Shown here piece by piece: positions 1 through 14,172 of a stretch of 64,000 nt of DNA. The position numbers were made by a program, and so were the translations under genes. The stretch covers positions 156,918-220,917 of the forward strand of contig JAKUCV010007264.1 in the NCBI GenBank assembly GCA_028386065.3, given 5' to 3'. The notes under the pieces were generated by a model. It was given only the letters and a program-made list of their open reading frames with translations, was not told the origin of the DNA and ran no database searches. Within the stretch, counting starts at the first letter, position 1. The number at the start of each line of letters is the position of its first letter. The DNA comes from Turnera subulata (taxonomy: Eukaryota; Streptophyta; Magnoliopsida; Malpighiales; Passifloraceae).

Positions 1-493
1 GATAAAATGTATGTGTGATTAGGTTGACCATTTCTATATATAAACTAACGTTGATACATATATGATATGTATGTGAAAGAAAGTGGTTAATGAGATTAAC
101 ACACAAAAGAATACACACTTCATTCTTGAGAAAGAAACACATCAAACACTAGTCTCTAGCTCTCGAAAATTCTGCAGCTAGCACTGCGGTTCGGGAGTGC
201 TCGGGTTAGTAATCGTGTGATGATTGCTAGCGGTCATCGACGGTTCGTGTGGATACTGTAGAGGAGTCGGATTTCTGTCCGGTTCTTGCTGATTCGGATC
301 ATCAGTTGAGTGAAAGATCTCAACCTAACCAGGTACGGATTTTTGTTATTCGGTTTACCCCGTTTCACATGGATCCTCCATTAGTTCCGGGTTTTCCGCT
401 GCGCATATTGTCTCTTTTTGCATACCCGGTTACTTACAAATTGAACCCCCTAAATTTATGTCTCAGATCTGCCCCATTGACCCCTAGAATGTT
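1..493 (+). other. Promoter/leader-like sequence, possibly a retroelement LTR remnant
   Basis: No gene recognised. A TATA-like stretch (tatatataaac, about 36-46) is followed by an A/C-rich leader and GC-richer sequence up to a GGATCC-containing stretch near 370. This is the layout of the R-U5 and leader part of a plant Ty1-copia LTR, but no second LTR or primer-binding site is visible. The join to LINE sequence at about 494 is abrupt. The identification is a guess. Confidence 0.2.
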
Positions 494-3021
494 GTGTATA
501 AGACCCTGAAAAATCTCATTGTTAATCGTCTAAAACCTACCCTCTCCTTTTTAGTGGCTGATACCCAATCAAGTTTCATTCCCGGGAGAGAGATTACGGA
601 TAATATCATTATAGTGCAGGAAGCAATTCGCTCTATGCACAAGAAGGAAGGGGATCATGCTTTCATGGCCATTAAGATTGATTTGGAGAAAGCTTATTAT
701 CGGTTTAGTTGGAAATTCATTAAGGACACTATAATGGATGCCAATTCGCCTGTTTCGCTTGTGGAGTGTGTGATGAGATGTATCAGTAGCACGGTTATGG
801 GGATTATTTGGAATGGCTCCTTAGCCGACCCATTTCAGCGGTGTCTGACAAGGTGATCCCATCTCTCCATACTTCTTTGTTCTTTGCTTAGAGAGGCTTA
901 GCCATCTTATCGAACAAGCGGTTCATTCTAGTCTTTGGAAGTTATTACCCTTAGTAGAAATAGGCCGCCTTTGTCCCATATTTTCTTCGCAGATGATATG
1001 TTGTTATTTGTTGAGGCCATTCTTGATCAGATTCCAGTGGTTCAGAATTGTTTGCAAAGTTTTTGTGAAGCCTCAGGTTTGAAAGTTAATCTCAGTAAGA
1101 TGCATGGTTTTTTCTCTCCCAATTCTAACTGTTGTGTTTCAGACAATACTGTTTCTTCATTGGGTTTCATGGAGACTGATAACCTTGGAAAGTACCTTCG
1201 GGTCCCTATCATCGATGGTCGGGTAATACAACATACATATGAGTATATTTTGGATAAAATCTGTGCCAGACTCTCGTCATCTCTCCCTGGCTGGTAGAGT
1301 GACTCTTTCCAAGTCTGTGCATACTACTTTGCCGATTTATTCCATGCAAACCGTTGTTGGGATTGTGAATGAAATTGAAAGATATTTTAGGGACTTCATT
1401 TTGGGTTCTACCCCCATTCTCATCAAGGTCCACCTTGTCAATTGGTAAATTGTTTGCCACCCCAAACTGTTTGGAAGTCTCGGTATTAAATAACTCTAGC
1501 ATCAAATGAACCGTTGCTTGCTAAACTTGGGTGGGGTCTTATCTCTCAACTAGAGGTTTTATAGGTGCGAGTGCTAATAGAGAAGTATCTTCACGAGGCT
1601 GACCTTATTTCCCCTCAATTGAAGCCAGCTAATTGCTTCAATCTACGGTGGGGAATCTGCCGTACATGGCCTATTGTTGCAGGGGCATCGATTGGTGTCT
1701 CGGGGACAGTTTCCAGGCAAAATTCTAGTTACACACCCTATCCCTGAGGGTATGAAGGATGATCTTGTTGCTAACTACTTATCTACAAGTGGTAGTTCGA
1801 ATTGGCCTAAGTTTCAAATCTTTTTACCGGCCTTTACTTGTCTTCAAATTGCTTGTGGTTTTGTCCCGTCACCTGAGTCTGGTCCTGACATACCTTACTG
1901 GTGGTATACCGCTTCAGGTGAGTCTTCTACCTGCTCCGCCTATGCGGCTCTATTTCTATTTGTCTCTGATCCCAGGTTCTCTCTTTGGACTTTGATTTGG
2001 CATTGGCCTCGATCGAAGAAGATTTAGAAGTTCTTATAGTTGTTGGCACGAGAGGCGTTGTGCACTAATGAGAGGTGGTATATGAGACATATAACAAATG
2101 ATCTGGTGTGTTCGTGTCGTGCCATGTTCCTGGAGTCATACCTTCACTTGTCGCATGACTGTGTTCGTGCTATGATGGTATGGCAATTTTTTTGGGGTGT
2201 GTCTGCCTTGGTACTTTTTCAGGTCTCCTTCTTTGACTGCTGGATATTTTCTAATAATTCAAATCATAAGGCCTCCTCCTCCTCTCTTCCTAGGAATATG
2301 GTGTTTGGGACTGCGGTTTGGTGTTACGAAATGCTCTTGTTTTTGAACAGGACTCTGAAGCTCCCTTCAATCCAAGTGGTCGCATTCTTGCCATGGTAAC
2401 GACTTATTTTAAAGCTCCAGACTCAGTTAATAGTGCTATGGTCTCACGGGTTAAGGGTGTTCTTGCACTAGTCTGATGGTACCCTTTTGCCTTAGGGTGA
2501 ATAAAACTCAATTGTGATGGCACGGTCAAAGGCTCTACTCGCAATGCTGGTGCTAGTGGTCTACTTCGAACTTTGGATGGTCAGTGGGTGGTTGGTTTCT
2601 ATCACCACGCAGGCCCATGTTCCCCCATCAATGTGAAACTATAGGGGCTCTTTATCAGCCTCCAGATGGTGCATGAGATGGGCTTCCGATTGGTGGAGGT
2701 AGAGCCGGATGCATTTACATTGATTTTAGAACTGCAATGCACTAAGTTCCGGACAAGACGATCTGCAGGTCTTTTCCGTGTTGTACAACTTCTTCTTCAA
2801 TGGGACTAACGAATCCGAATTAGCATATATTCAAGAAAGCTAATCGTTGTGTGGATTGGTTGGCATCTTATGCTTTACCACTCCCTCTTGGTGTTTCTCA
2901 CTTTGTTCAACCACCTAAAGGTTGTCTTTCTTTGCTTATTCATGATGTAACAAGAAGCTAAATCTTGTATATTGTTTCCTCCTGATTTCTTAATGATATA
3001 ATCACATTCAAATTAAAAAAA
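494..3021 (+). pseudogene. Decayed LINE (non-LTR retrotransposon), reverse transcriptase to RNase H
   Basis: Domains of a plant L1-type ORF2 follow each other in several frames. They are RT palm sequence with SFIPGREITDN (about 570-610) and DLEKAY (about 678); the FADD form of the RT active site (about 988); GLKVNLSK (about 1077); a zinc-binding RT-C region with His/Cys (about 2040-2190); and an RNase H start LNCDGT (about 2510). Frameshifts, for example near 855, and in-frame stops, for example near 1562, break it. The motif usually read DLEKAYD has Tyr in place of the last Asp. The 3' end at about 3021 has a short A-rich tail. The 5' half (ORF1 and endonuclease) is missing, as is usual for 5'-truncated LINEs. 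Not functional. Confidence 0.85.
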
Positions 3022-3049
3022 TCCTTGGCTATTACATCTTAAAAAGAAG

Positions 3050-4480
3050 CAGGCAAAGGACAATAACTAACTCCCATATTTGCAACTTTCTTAGCAAATT
3101 TCATCAAGAGAAAAAAAAATTTTTTTTAGCAAATTTAGCCAAGCTATCTATCACATTGGCATGTCTATTTACATAAGAAACTCTAACAGAATCAAAATTT
3201 TCAAGTAGCATGTAAATGCGTGAGACAAAAACTTTTATCCTTCAGTCAACTAAGTTTAAGTCCCTTGCATTTTGGCCTGCACAACTGCAACCGCATCTGA
3301 GTCCACCATCAAATATGTGATGCCTAACGTGAGTGCAGCATGTATCCTAATTAAAATACCACTAGCTTCACATAAATCAGGGCTTTGTCCTGAGCACATA
3401 TTTATCCCCACATCTATTACTTGACCATTCCAATCACGAATAACAAATCCTAGTCCTGCTTTTGAATCATTAGCAGTAAAGACAACATTTGTATTTACCT
3501 TGCAAGAACCTGTAGTTGGTGGAGACCAATGAACTACATCCATATCAGAACTAGGGCCGTTAGATTGTCATTAGTTAGAAGCCAACTTACATGACAATCT
3601 GTTGGCTTGAGTAGACGTGTGAACTGAGCAAATAGATTCGCCACCAAACACTACTCTATTGTGAGCCTTCCAAATCTCCCACAACAAACAGACAAAAAGG
3701 TTTAGATTAACATTAGTGCCATTTACCTTTAACTCTTCTATAGCATGCCACCAAGACTTTAAATGCAGAGCTCATTGAGCTCCTGGCCTAAAACTTGAAT
3801 TGCTAACCAACCATATCCGCCGAGCTTGGTCACATTTAAAAAGGAGGTGCTCAATTTTCTTCACATAATTCCCACAAATAGGACAACACTCATTCACTAC
3901 CATCCCTTGCCTAATCAAGTTAGCTATAGAGGAGAGTGCATTATGCAAGGCGCGCCATAGGAAATTCTTCACTTTAGGTACCATCTAGAGTTGACAAATA
4001 TTATTCTGGTTGAAATCATTTGTTGAAAGGCTTGGATGTACCTGCCTTATCTCATTGGCAATCAACTTTTTATAAAATTTTGCATAGCCTGATTTCAAAG
4101 AGTAAAACCCAAATTTAGCAAAATTCCAAACTAGCAGATCATTACTATCATTGTCTCCCAGTAGAATAGACAAAATAGCATTACTCTCCTGAGCTGAAAA
4201 TAGGGTCCTAATCAAGCCACCATTCTATTCATTGCTATGCTAGTCAAATAAGTCACAAACCTTCTCAACCTGACAGTCAGGAGGACATGGAGAATGAACT
4301 CGAAAGTGCTTTAAAAGTTGGTACCCAAAGCATCATTCCAAATATCAATACAGTGACCGTTTATTATATTCAGTGGATACCTTCCATAAGTAATTTCTGC
4401 CTTTCAACAAACTCCGTCAAGCCCAAGATGTTGAACCTCCAATTTTTGCTGCCATTAAACAAGCAACATAAAAAACAATA
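3050..4480 (-). pseudogene. Decayed LINE 3' fragment, RT C-terminus to RNase H
   Basis: On the minus strand the order is: remnants of the RSLLKGR...VNGHCIDIW region that follows the LINE RT (about 4480-4330); a linker with LIRTLFSAQE (4215-3985); a zinc-binding RT domain with CCPICG...EHLLFKC (3984-3772); and an RNase H-like domain starting SCKVNTNVVF, with GLGFVIRD and MVDSDAVAVV (3543-3256). Decayed RNase H tail sequence extends to about 3050. Stops and frameshifts separate the parts. The 3' end faces the 3' end of the plus-strand LINE, so the two copies are tail to tail. It is a different copy, not a duplicate, because the sequences are clearly diverged. Confidence 0.8.
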
Positions 4481-5080
4481 ATAGTGCATATAGTAAATGG
4501 CTTTTCATACGGTACCGTTTGTGAAAACCACCATTATTTAAGCATTATAAAGCAGCAAATGGGGCGCCAACGTGGCATACCGGACGTTAATCTGACATTA
4601 CAACAGCATAGCATCGGCGATTTGGTAAAATAGTTTTGGCATCATAACGTTACGATTGAAACCCAAAAGCGAATCTTAGACGGAGGGATAGAAGCTCTAA
4701 TCTGCAAAAGGATGCTTAGGAAAATAATGACTACGCACTTAAATTCCAATCTTAAAGGGAAACAAGAGAGGTAGAAGAGGGAGAAAACTCAAACCCTTTA
4801 TTATCAACTTAGAGCAGGTCGAAGAAGAGATAGAAAGGTGAAAAAACTTACACTATATAATTTTTCTAAAGAGTGACATAATTATAAATATGAGTCCAAG
4901 TGGTTGCTCATGGCTTCAGTTATAGAATAGAATTTTTTCGTGGTTGCCGGTTATCAATCTATGGTTTCAGTTCCATAAGAAACATAATTACTATTTTATT
5001 AATACCTTAAAGCATAACCATATTTGGGACCTGGTAATTGATCAATCCCGCCAAAATATGGTAATTTGATTTCACTATTA
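4481..5080. other. Intergenic, no gene seen
   Basis: AT-rich sequence without a convincing coding frame, RNA gene or terminal repeats. Nothing recognised. Confidence 0.5.
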
Positions 5081-5332
5081 CTTCCTCCATTCCACAATTA
5101 CCGACGTTTAAGGAATCTACACAAAGATTAAGAAATACATTTAATGTTGGAATCTATTTTACATGTAGACTAAAATACCCTTAAGTAATATGACATATAT
5201 TTTGGAATACACTTGAGTAAAGGGTAAAGAAAAGAAAAAATACATTTATTACACTTACAACAATCAAATACGACATATAATTTGGAATAAATCTAATTGA
5301 CTAAAATGTGAGTAATTGTGGAATGGAGGGAG
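5081..5332. mobile_element. Stowaway-like MITE (252 bp)
   Basis: The element begins cttcctccattccacaatta and ends with its near-complement taattgtggaatggagggag. It is flanked by TA on both sides (5079-5080 and 5333-5334). CTCCCTCC-type termini, a TA target duplication, about 250 bp, AT-rich content and no ORF match Stowaway/Tc1-mariner MITEs. Confidence 0.8.
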
Positions 5333-6750
5333 TACAAGTTACGTGGGGATTGAGGCAAAAATAGATATATGTGTTGTCCATTCCAAGAGCCACATGCCTG
5401 GGTTCGGTGAGCATCTCATTCCGGATTAGCAAAAGGGCAAATAAATAGACCACCACAAACACGAAGATCTCATATTTATTTCTATTTTGATTTTTATAAT
5501 ATAAAAAAGAAGCAACAAAGATTTTGGAGTTGCACGTGTACTTGCTGTAAGCTTATCCAACGTCCCATCAAAGTTTCAACAATGTATCATCACCGTCCCT
5601 TGCAATTAATTTTAGATTCTTTAAGGCCAATTTGTCAAAAAGGCTGGGCTCAAAATCATACAAAAAATAGGGTGCATTTCTTAAAAAAAAAAAAGAAAGA
5701 AGAAAATAAAATAAGGTATACCTTACACTTAACCTGTATTATGCCTGCCTACCATGGTCCAAATGAGTAATGAATGGCACATTAAAATTTTCCCCTAATG
5801 GTGTGTTGTTGTTTGATGAGTACCTTGTTGGAGAACACAGAATTGGATTGGATGGAGCATCCAATGCAAAAGGCTGGCCCTTCTTTGGCCCTCCTCCCCC
5901 TCTCTAACTCTTCTTGGGTTACCCTTTCTACCCATATTGGTAGCTACAACGGCACATCATTTGCAGATGCTTCCAACGAAAAAGACTAGTGTGTGGCTGT
6001 GGCCTGCTTCTTCTTTGGTCAACTAACAGAATTAAAAGAAAAAGAATATGAGGGCAAATCCAATCCAATCCAACCGTTAAATAAATAAAAGTACACGCTA
6101 TGGACAAATTAGTAGTTAATTACTGGGTTGATTGATACAAGAAACATTATCTATTCTCCCCCACCGGCCACAAATGAGCTGCCTTTCCTTGTTAGTTAAA
6201 CAGGCTTAAGGGGTCTAATTAATCCTTCACTGTTAAGAGAAGAAAGATTGCAAATTTTTGCAACAACTACTACTGACGTGTTGGACCCACAAGAGAAGGT
6301 CTGTTTTTATTTTTATTTTTTATTTTTAAAATAAAGTTGGTTCAATCAAAACAGAGCAACAAACTTTCTGGCTCTATCAATTCATGTGGGGGGGTGTGTG
6401 GGGACATACATTGGCATACATTAACATAAACATGGACTCATGAAACATGATGACATTGAACACACACTTGCAGTTCTGTAGCAGACATCATAGAATCCAA
6501 GTCATTGGAGTTTTGTTACCAATTAATTAATTAAAAAATAATAATAAAAAAACGGAAACAATCAAGTGAAACCAAGTCATAAGCGGGCGGCTTTTTCTTT
6601 CTTTTTTCCCCTTCTTTGCAGCATTCTTCGCTTTCCTTTCAAAAAGCAAGTGTGGCTGGTTAGCTAGTAGTAGCCCACCTTTTCTGGTTTTTATTAGTAT
6701 TCTTCTTTCTTCTCTCACTAGTACCCTGCCCTTCCCATTTGAATTGGGTG
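5333..6750. other. Intergenic region upstream of SCAB1
   Basis: No gene recognised. A G-box-like cacgtg lies near 5535, about 2.1 kb upstream of the SCAB1 start. A pyrimidine-rich strand begins near 6590 and continues into the presumed SCAB1 5' UTR. Confidence 0.4.
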
Positions 6751-7689
6751 TATTTAGTATGATTTTGTCTGTCCCTCCTGAAGAAGAACCTAAACAAACC
6801 TCTCTAGTACTACTACATTTTCCAAGCTAAAGCCTGAGCCTTGCATCTGATCCTGGGAATCTCTCAAGCAGCTATTTCCTTAACTCCCCCCCATTTTTAT
6901 TTTTGCTTCCCTTTTTCATGTGCTTGCATGATCTGTAAGTCCCAAGTTTCCCTTTTTGTCTCCATTGTTACCTTTATTTCCTTCTTTCTCTCTACAATAC
7001 ATGGCCTCTCTTTGACCCAGAAACTGTTTGGGAGCTAGGGTTTTGTTCTTTCATCTTTCTAGAAGCTCTTACTTTGACTTAGTTACCCGGATTGAGTAAT
7101 AATACTTCCAACTTTTGAGTTCTTACTTTTCTATTGTGTGTCTTCTCTGTTTGTTGTGCGATTAACCCCCTCTCTTTTTTTCTTACTCTCCTTCTGGTCA
7201 TGCTTTGAGCTGATTCTGCTGTTATGATCAGTGTTTTGAGAAGACTGTGTTCGAAGGTTTGTCTGGTTCAGATTCATATCAGAAACAAAAAAAAAAAGTG
7301 TGGATTTTCAGCTGCCTTTGTCGTGTCTCTTTTTATTTTGTTTCTCTTCTAGCTATTGTTGATGGTTGTTTTGTCACCGAGAAAACTGGGGAAGGATAGA
7401 AAGTAAAGCATCATAATTTGTTTTCCCTTTGTTTTGTTTTGTTTTTTTTTCTAATAAAGTTCAACTAGCTTACCTAATTTGCAGTTTTAGGTTATAAGCA
7501 TGTAAAAACGGTTACTTTATTTGTTTCTCTGCTTAATTATGCGATTGAGTTGATTTCGGTAGTTAGACACTGTCCCACATTTGTTCTTTAGGTTGAGATG
7601 TCTCTTTTCAATGATTGGTCTGGTAAATTAGTAGATTCTAATCTACTTAATCTTGATTATCAAACAGGGTTATAAGTTAGTTTGAATTA

Positions 7690-10600
7690 ATGACGAGGGT
7701 GACCCGTGATTTTGGAGATACTATGCAAAAAGATGCAGTTCCAGCTGTATCGTCTGATGTTGCATTTGCTTCCAGTCGGTTCCCTAATTATAAAATTGGA
7801 GCCAATAATCAGATTGTGGATGGAAAGGATGACCTAAAAGTGATGTCCATGAAGGAAGCTGTGGCCCGAGAGACGGCATTGCTTTTGGAACAGCAGAAAC
7901 GGCTCTCTGTTCGTGATCTTGCAAGTAAATTTGAGAGGGGCTTGGCTGCTGCTGCTAAACTGTCTGAAGAGGTGAGTTCCTCTTGAATTTGTATTTGGGG
8001 TTTGTGCCGGTCTTTGGGAGCCAAATGTGTGAAAAATATTTTGCACAAAATAAGTTTGAAAGCACTGCTTTATTTTCATTTCAGTGGTGCTGTATTTTTG
8101 TTCTGAAACTCAAGCTGAGAAGTAATGATGTTTAATTTTCTTGGAGGAACTTAATGTAGATAAATCCAATGATCTGCTATTCATCCATGGATTACAGGCT
8201 AGACTCAGGGAAGCAGCATCACTGGAGAAACATGTTCTTTTAAAGAAGCTTAGGGATGCTTTGGAATCCTTAAGAGGACGTGTGGCAGGGAGGAACAAGG
8301 ATGATGTAGAAGAAGCTATTGCCATGGTTGGTGTAGTATAATTGTTATTTTGTCAAAAATTTTCCTCAAGAATTATCATTTCATCTTATGCCATTACAAC
8401 TTGGTTACTGGTCTCACTATGATTGATTTGGGATTTGATTCCAAATTTCAGCTGTCAAGGTCTTCCTTTTTGTTGTAGATTGCATTCAAACAATTATTGG
8501 CATCATTTTGAAAGGGGACTGCATATTGCTGAATCTTTTGTCCTGCTTTCTGCTTTTATCATTATTATTATTATTATTGAGATGTTTTCACCTGGAATAT
8601 CTTGTTTTTCCCAGCTTTTTATATTATTTCCATTATGTTAGACTTTCAGTTCTGGATAGCTTCACAATTTTTTTTAAGGAATTCAAACTAGCTGAAAGAT
8701 TTTCTGAAAGAAAACATCTGTTATTGTTTACGTTCCTATATACATTTCCACTAGTCTGTAATAGTTCCAGCTACGCTTGTTTGGATTTCATTTCAGATAG
8801 CATTATGTGTGCTATCTTTTAACTGAAAATGGATGGAGGGAAAATTATGGTCGCGTCTTCCAGGTGGAGGCTTTAGCTGTCCAGCTGACTCAAAGGGAAG
8901 GAGAGTTGATTCAAGAAAAATCAGAAGTGAAGAAGCTAGCAGATTTTCTCAAGCAGGTAAACTTAGTCTTTCATTGTGCCATAAAATCTAATAATTGATT
9001 TCATTTAATTTCTGTTAACCGATTATGTTTATCATTGCTTTTTTCTGTGCAAACATCAGTTTTGAGGAGATTGTATGCTAGGATTTATATATTAGTGCTT
9101 TTTCTGAGAATATGAGTAGTGGGGAAAAGACTAATAGCACTTAGCTGTGCTGTGCTTTCTCTAAGTCAACTTGCTCGAAGAGTCAAAGTGATGTGTTGAT
9201 ACCTAAAAATAGTCCAACATTTTGAAGATTTGTAAATTTTTTGCTGTGTTAAACTTGGAAATTATTTAATGATGCTCTTTACTTGCTGAAGATTAAAAGA
9301 AGCAATGTTTGCTTTTTAACTGCTGTTGGATAGTATTCTGGCACTAAACTTGTATGGTGTTCATGAACTTATATTTTAGAATTATGTTATCTGCTTAAAA
9401 GAAATTGATCACTAACATTGTATAGTTGTTTCAAAACGTATTTAGGAACTTGCAATAAGAAAATAGACACAAATTTGTTTAAGTTGATTTGGTTTAGCGT
9501 GTTTTTATGTTTTTGTCAGTTATTCACTGTAGCTATTTAAGTTGTCGTAAGTTCAGACGTGTTCAGTAGGATTTTGTAAGATACAGGTGGAAAAGAAGTA
9601 TCTGTGATGTTGCTGTCAAAATTATTTACTATAATAACTATCACCAAATGTTGAAGAGTTAGTCAATATTTCCTGGAATATGCAAGTATAACAAACCCGA
9701 AAAGAATGCTTGAGCTGACTCCAGTTTTACTTCCTACTGTTTATATTCTTAGTGTACACTTTCTTTCGGTGAATTTAAAAATCCCTTGGTTGTCTCCTCT
9801 GCTTTAACATATTATTTGTGTGATATAGAAACTGATCCTCCGGCTCTTATTGAAAAATTTCTTATAGCTTCTTTTGTTTGAAGATAAAGTAATGAACAGG
9901 TTTCATCAATTTGCAGGCATCAGAAGATGCCAAGAAACTTGTTGATGAGGAAAGAGCTTTTGCTCGTGCTGAAATTGAAAGTGCCCGAGCTTCAGTTCAG
10001 AGGGTGGAAGAAGCTCTTAAAGAACATGAACGAATGTCTCGAGCTTCAGGGAAGCAGGTTTGTGTTAGGTTACAAATATGAATAACCGTTTACTTGGATA
10101 TTCATTTTGGAGTATAATTTTAACATTCCTAATTTTTGTCACTGAATTGCTAACTTTTTAATCTTTCAATGGGTGAGACAGTTTACGCGTTTGAAACTTG
10201 CCGATGGAAAATGATGCATAACTTTGCCGCATGTTTATTTCTTGTCTTCTTTTCTCAAATGAAATGTTCTCTGTGGGATATTAGGACTTGGATGAGTTAA
10301 TGAAAGAAGTTCAAGAGGCCAGAAGGATCAAAATGCTGCATCAGCCAAGCAAGGTATCTATTCTCCCATATTGTTCTGTTTTTCTTTGTGAGATTCTGTA
10401 AAGGGGGTGCATACCGCCTCTGTCTGACATAATTTTCTTGCTCTTTTGGTGTGGCCTATGTGGGACATGGCTAAAATAATGTGAGCATTTTCATAGAGGA
10501 CTAAGTTCGTGAAGTTTGGGGGACTATATTTGCTAGAAGGGATTTTTCTCCTTCAATTAGAATTATATGTATGAAATTATTGGCATGGTATTAATTGTTA

Positions 10601-13600
10601 GTCACCTTTAAATTAAACAAGGGAAAGTGAGCCCCCAATAGAATTAAGTTATACTACTTCAATCTACATTGATGTTCTTGATAAGTTTTCTCAAATTTGA
10701 ATTTATAGACTGAAAGTCATCTGTTGATTGTGCGTAAGGCCTTGTATAAATTTGTAGGTTATGGACATGGAGCACGAGCTACGAGCATTACGAGTTCAAC
10801 TTGCTGAGAAGACCAAACGTTCTCTTTTGCTTCAGAAAGAGGTTTGTTGTTGTGACCATAAACATGTTCTCTGAAGTTCTCATGTGTAGCCCTAAGTTGA
10901 CAACTTTCGTGTTGGCTGCCTGCGTTACCAAAGGTTGAAAATCTATACATTGCTGTTGTATAAGGTGAAAATTGACATTACTAATTCTCAGCAAATAGGT
11001 GGTCAAGGACTTCATTTATAAAACATTTCTCAAGATTTTAAAGCCAGTTGAAACTTGAAAAAAGTGCATCATTTGAGCAATTGGTTGCAAATGGGTCATC
11101 TTGTGATTGGAACATGCAGAATCTTTGAGGATATGTTAAGGAGCTGCAATGATAGTTAAAGAGGAAGTTACTTTTTTTATATTTTCTTTGAATAAAGTTT
11201 ATGTGTCTCTCAGAGTTTCCATCAGATCATTTGACTATGTTGTCCTATTGAATCTCAATTCTAAGTCCAGGCTTGCATTATTTTGTAAATCTTTATTTCC
11301 AAGGTTATTCTGTCCGACGACATATTTTGGGAACTAGCTTCGGTCACTGATGTAAGAAATTTTCTTTTACCCTTTTCAGCTGGCAAGGAGCAGAAGAGGC
11401 GAGCTGAACAGTTCCCAACTATATGAATTAGAGGGAACTGAGATTTTAGGTTCATACTTGGAGATCAACCCATGCTCTGATGATGCTCCAGAGCTTTCTA
11501 AATGTTCAATACAATGGTACCGAGTGTCATCTGAAGGTGGCAAAAAAGAGGTTATATCAGGTATCTAATAGCACCTATTTTGCGTTGGTTACATGCTTAA
11601 AATATTTTAAAAAGGGCATGATGGTTCATGATATCATAGCATTCTTGCACAATTCTTTTAACTTGGTCTGGTTTCTGGCCCTTGAGCCTATTCTAGTTTT
11701 CGCTAGTCTTTTGCAATGATTTCGTCCTTTTGTCTACCAAACAGTTACCTTTTGGAGTATGAAACTATGGTTCTTGTAAATTAAGTAAAAAAAAAGGTAT
11801 GTACGAACAAAAGGAAGGAAACTACTAGCACAAAGAGAAATGGACTTCCATCAAACTTTTGTTTCGAGAGCACTGTTAGTCTCCTGATGCTTCAGCATGA
11901 GGAGACTCTCTCTTTTCTCCTCTTAGTTTCTTTTTTGTTGTTTTGGTATTCCTGTTGGGCTTCTTCCCCCTTTCTCTTCTATGCTTTACCACTTCTGGGT
12001 GCTAGGTCTTCCCTAGCTATACTGTAGATAGGAAAATTTTGTTAGGTACAATCCACAGTCAAGTAAGTATTCGTTAGGTAATTGTAGTGAGATGTTTATT
12101 GTCAAATAATTGATTAACGCTTTCATCAAGAAAGTGTGTAGGATCTGGATCCTGCAGAATCATTCTCAATACAGGACAGGTTAGCTATATTTCCAGCTGA
12201 GCTCTTGTGCAATCATCAACTTGAACTTGAATGCAAATGCTGTGTCAATGTAATAAAACAAGGATAGGTAGTAGGGATGATGTATATTATGAAAGGGTCA
12301 GAATGTAGAGTGTAAAATCGGGATGAATTGACGGTAAGGAGTGATCAGTTTAGTCATTCCGATTCAGGAATTGAGGAAAAAAATTCGTCCGCTTTTAGGG
12401 CGTGTTAGTCCAGAGAATATGAAGTTTCTCTGAGTATACAGATAAAAGTGGAAGCTGCATCTTGTTTGTGATTTCTGCATAAGCTAATTCATGAAGTAAA
12501 CATATTTAGCTTGTTGCGTGTCCAATCTGTTGGATACTAGAAATGAAGGGGAAAAGTTTATGAGGAAGTTTTGCCCAAGATCTGATAGAGCCAATTGGAA
12601 AGATTAATTGAGCTTCTTTTCCTTATAGGGATTATGGAACTTTGACTAATCTAACTTCTTTGCAGGAGCTACTAAATCAATTTATGCCCCAGAGCCTTTT
12701 GATGTCGGGCGCATTCTGCAGGCAGAAATTATTCACAATGGCCAGCAGATCACATTGACTACCACTGGTGCCATCGATCCTGGTCTGTTGTCTTGCTTCT
12801 CCAATTTTGTTAATTGCGATTAAAATTTCCTTTTATGGTTTCTTTCCTATATAACTGGATTGCATGGTTAGGCATATTCCATTTCCTGCTACCAAACCGG
12901 GCTGATTACTATCCATTTATATAATGAGAAATTGCCTGCTGATTTGGTATGTAAAAAGTAAAAGTACTTATCTGAATTTTGTGACCAGCTGCTGGTCTTG
13001 GAAGCTATGTGGAGGCACTTGTGAGGAGGCATGATGTTGAATTTAATGTAAGTTGTCTTGCCACAACTACATACATGACAAGTCTTTGCAAATTAGCAAT
13101 TCATTCTATCTTAAATATTTTGCGATGCATTATTTGGCAGTCATTTTCATGCTTCTAATCCATTCTTACATGTTAAGTTGGTCATGGGTATAGTTTTTGG
13201 AAGGCTGATAAGAGATGTGATCAATTTCTTTTCTAAGACTTTAGGCGCAGATAAATATAATACACTACTCTTCTTGTAGTTCTATGTAACTCAGGGTTCT
13301 TTGATTCTTGGATCATCATGAAGGAGTCTACGAGTAGCTCAGGAATGATGAACTGTATTTAAAAACTGAGGTCTTCAATGCCTCCAGTTGGTCACGTCTG
13401 GCTGGAGAAGCTTTGATGGAGCTGCAAGAAAGACCAAAATTGAGAGAATCATGATTAGGCCATTACTTATCATTACTTGTTTGTTAAAACTCTACAGGTA
13501 GTTGTTACCCAGATGAATGGTGTAAATCAACCATCAGAATCTATTCATGTGCTTCATGTGGGAAAGATGAGGATGAAGCTTCGCAAGGGAAAGACAACAA

Positions 13601-14172
13601 ATGCTAAAGAGTATTACTCCACATCGATGCAGGTACAATACAACATGAATATCTTGTCTGCGAAGAGGAATTGTAGTTCTTGTTCAAGTTCATCTCGTAT
13701 TTCTTACTGTCCACAAATATTGCAAATATTCTGCTGTACTATTTTTCTGAAATCAGCAGGGAGACTGAATAAGAGCAGAAAGAAATTTGTGACGTCCATA
13801 AAATTAATGTACATTAAAAACATTTAGGAAATTTCTCTCTCACTCTGCCATTTTTCATGTATAATTTAGCTCTGTGGAGTTCGTGGAGGTGGAAATGCTG
13901 CAGCTCAAGCATTGTTTTGGCAAGCAAAGAAAGGGGTTTCCTTTGTATTAGCATTTGAATCCGAGAGAGACCGGAATGCAGCCATCATGCTTGCTCGTAG
14001 GTTTGCTTTTGATTGTAATGTAAGTGTTTTCCCGACCACGCATATATGCATTTGCTCTGCATCTCTTTTTCTTTGTTCAACAAATGAAATGACCTAAATT
14101 TTTATTTGGAAATTGGTGAAATTTCAGATCATGCTTGCTGGGCCGGATGACAGAACTCCTCTAGGAAATTAA
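7690..14172 (+). CDS. SCAB1: Stomatal closure-related actin-binding protein (SCAB1-like)
   Basis: Plant-specific protein that binds, bundles and stabilises F-actin, best known for guard-cell actin rearrangement during stomatal closure. Twelve coding exons give 511 residues: 7690-7971, 8147-8326, 8864-8956, 9917-10057, 10285-10353, 10758-10841, 11380-11560, 12666-12782, 12989-13047, 13498-13632, 13870-14019, 14128-14172. The start MTRVTRDFGD is the first ATG of the conserved frame, and the family is about 500 residues. The N-terminal actin-binding part is followed by Leu/Glu/Lys-rich coiled coil (exons 2-6, for example LTQREGELIQEKSEVKKLA). The C-terminal half corresponds to the fused Ig-PH region, with CGVRGGGNAAAQALFWQAKK near the end. 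Exon 2 uses a weaker GTTGGT donor. A 5' UTR intron ending at 7667 is likely, with donor at 6935 (GTAAGT) or 7257. A poly(A) signal candidate is AATAAA at 14569. The family assignment is from recall, without alignment. Confidence 0.92.
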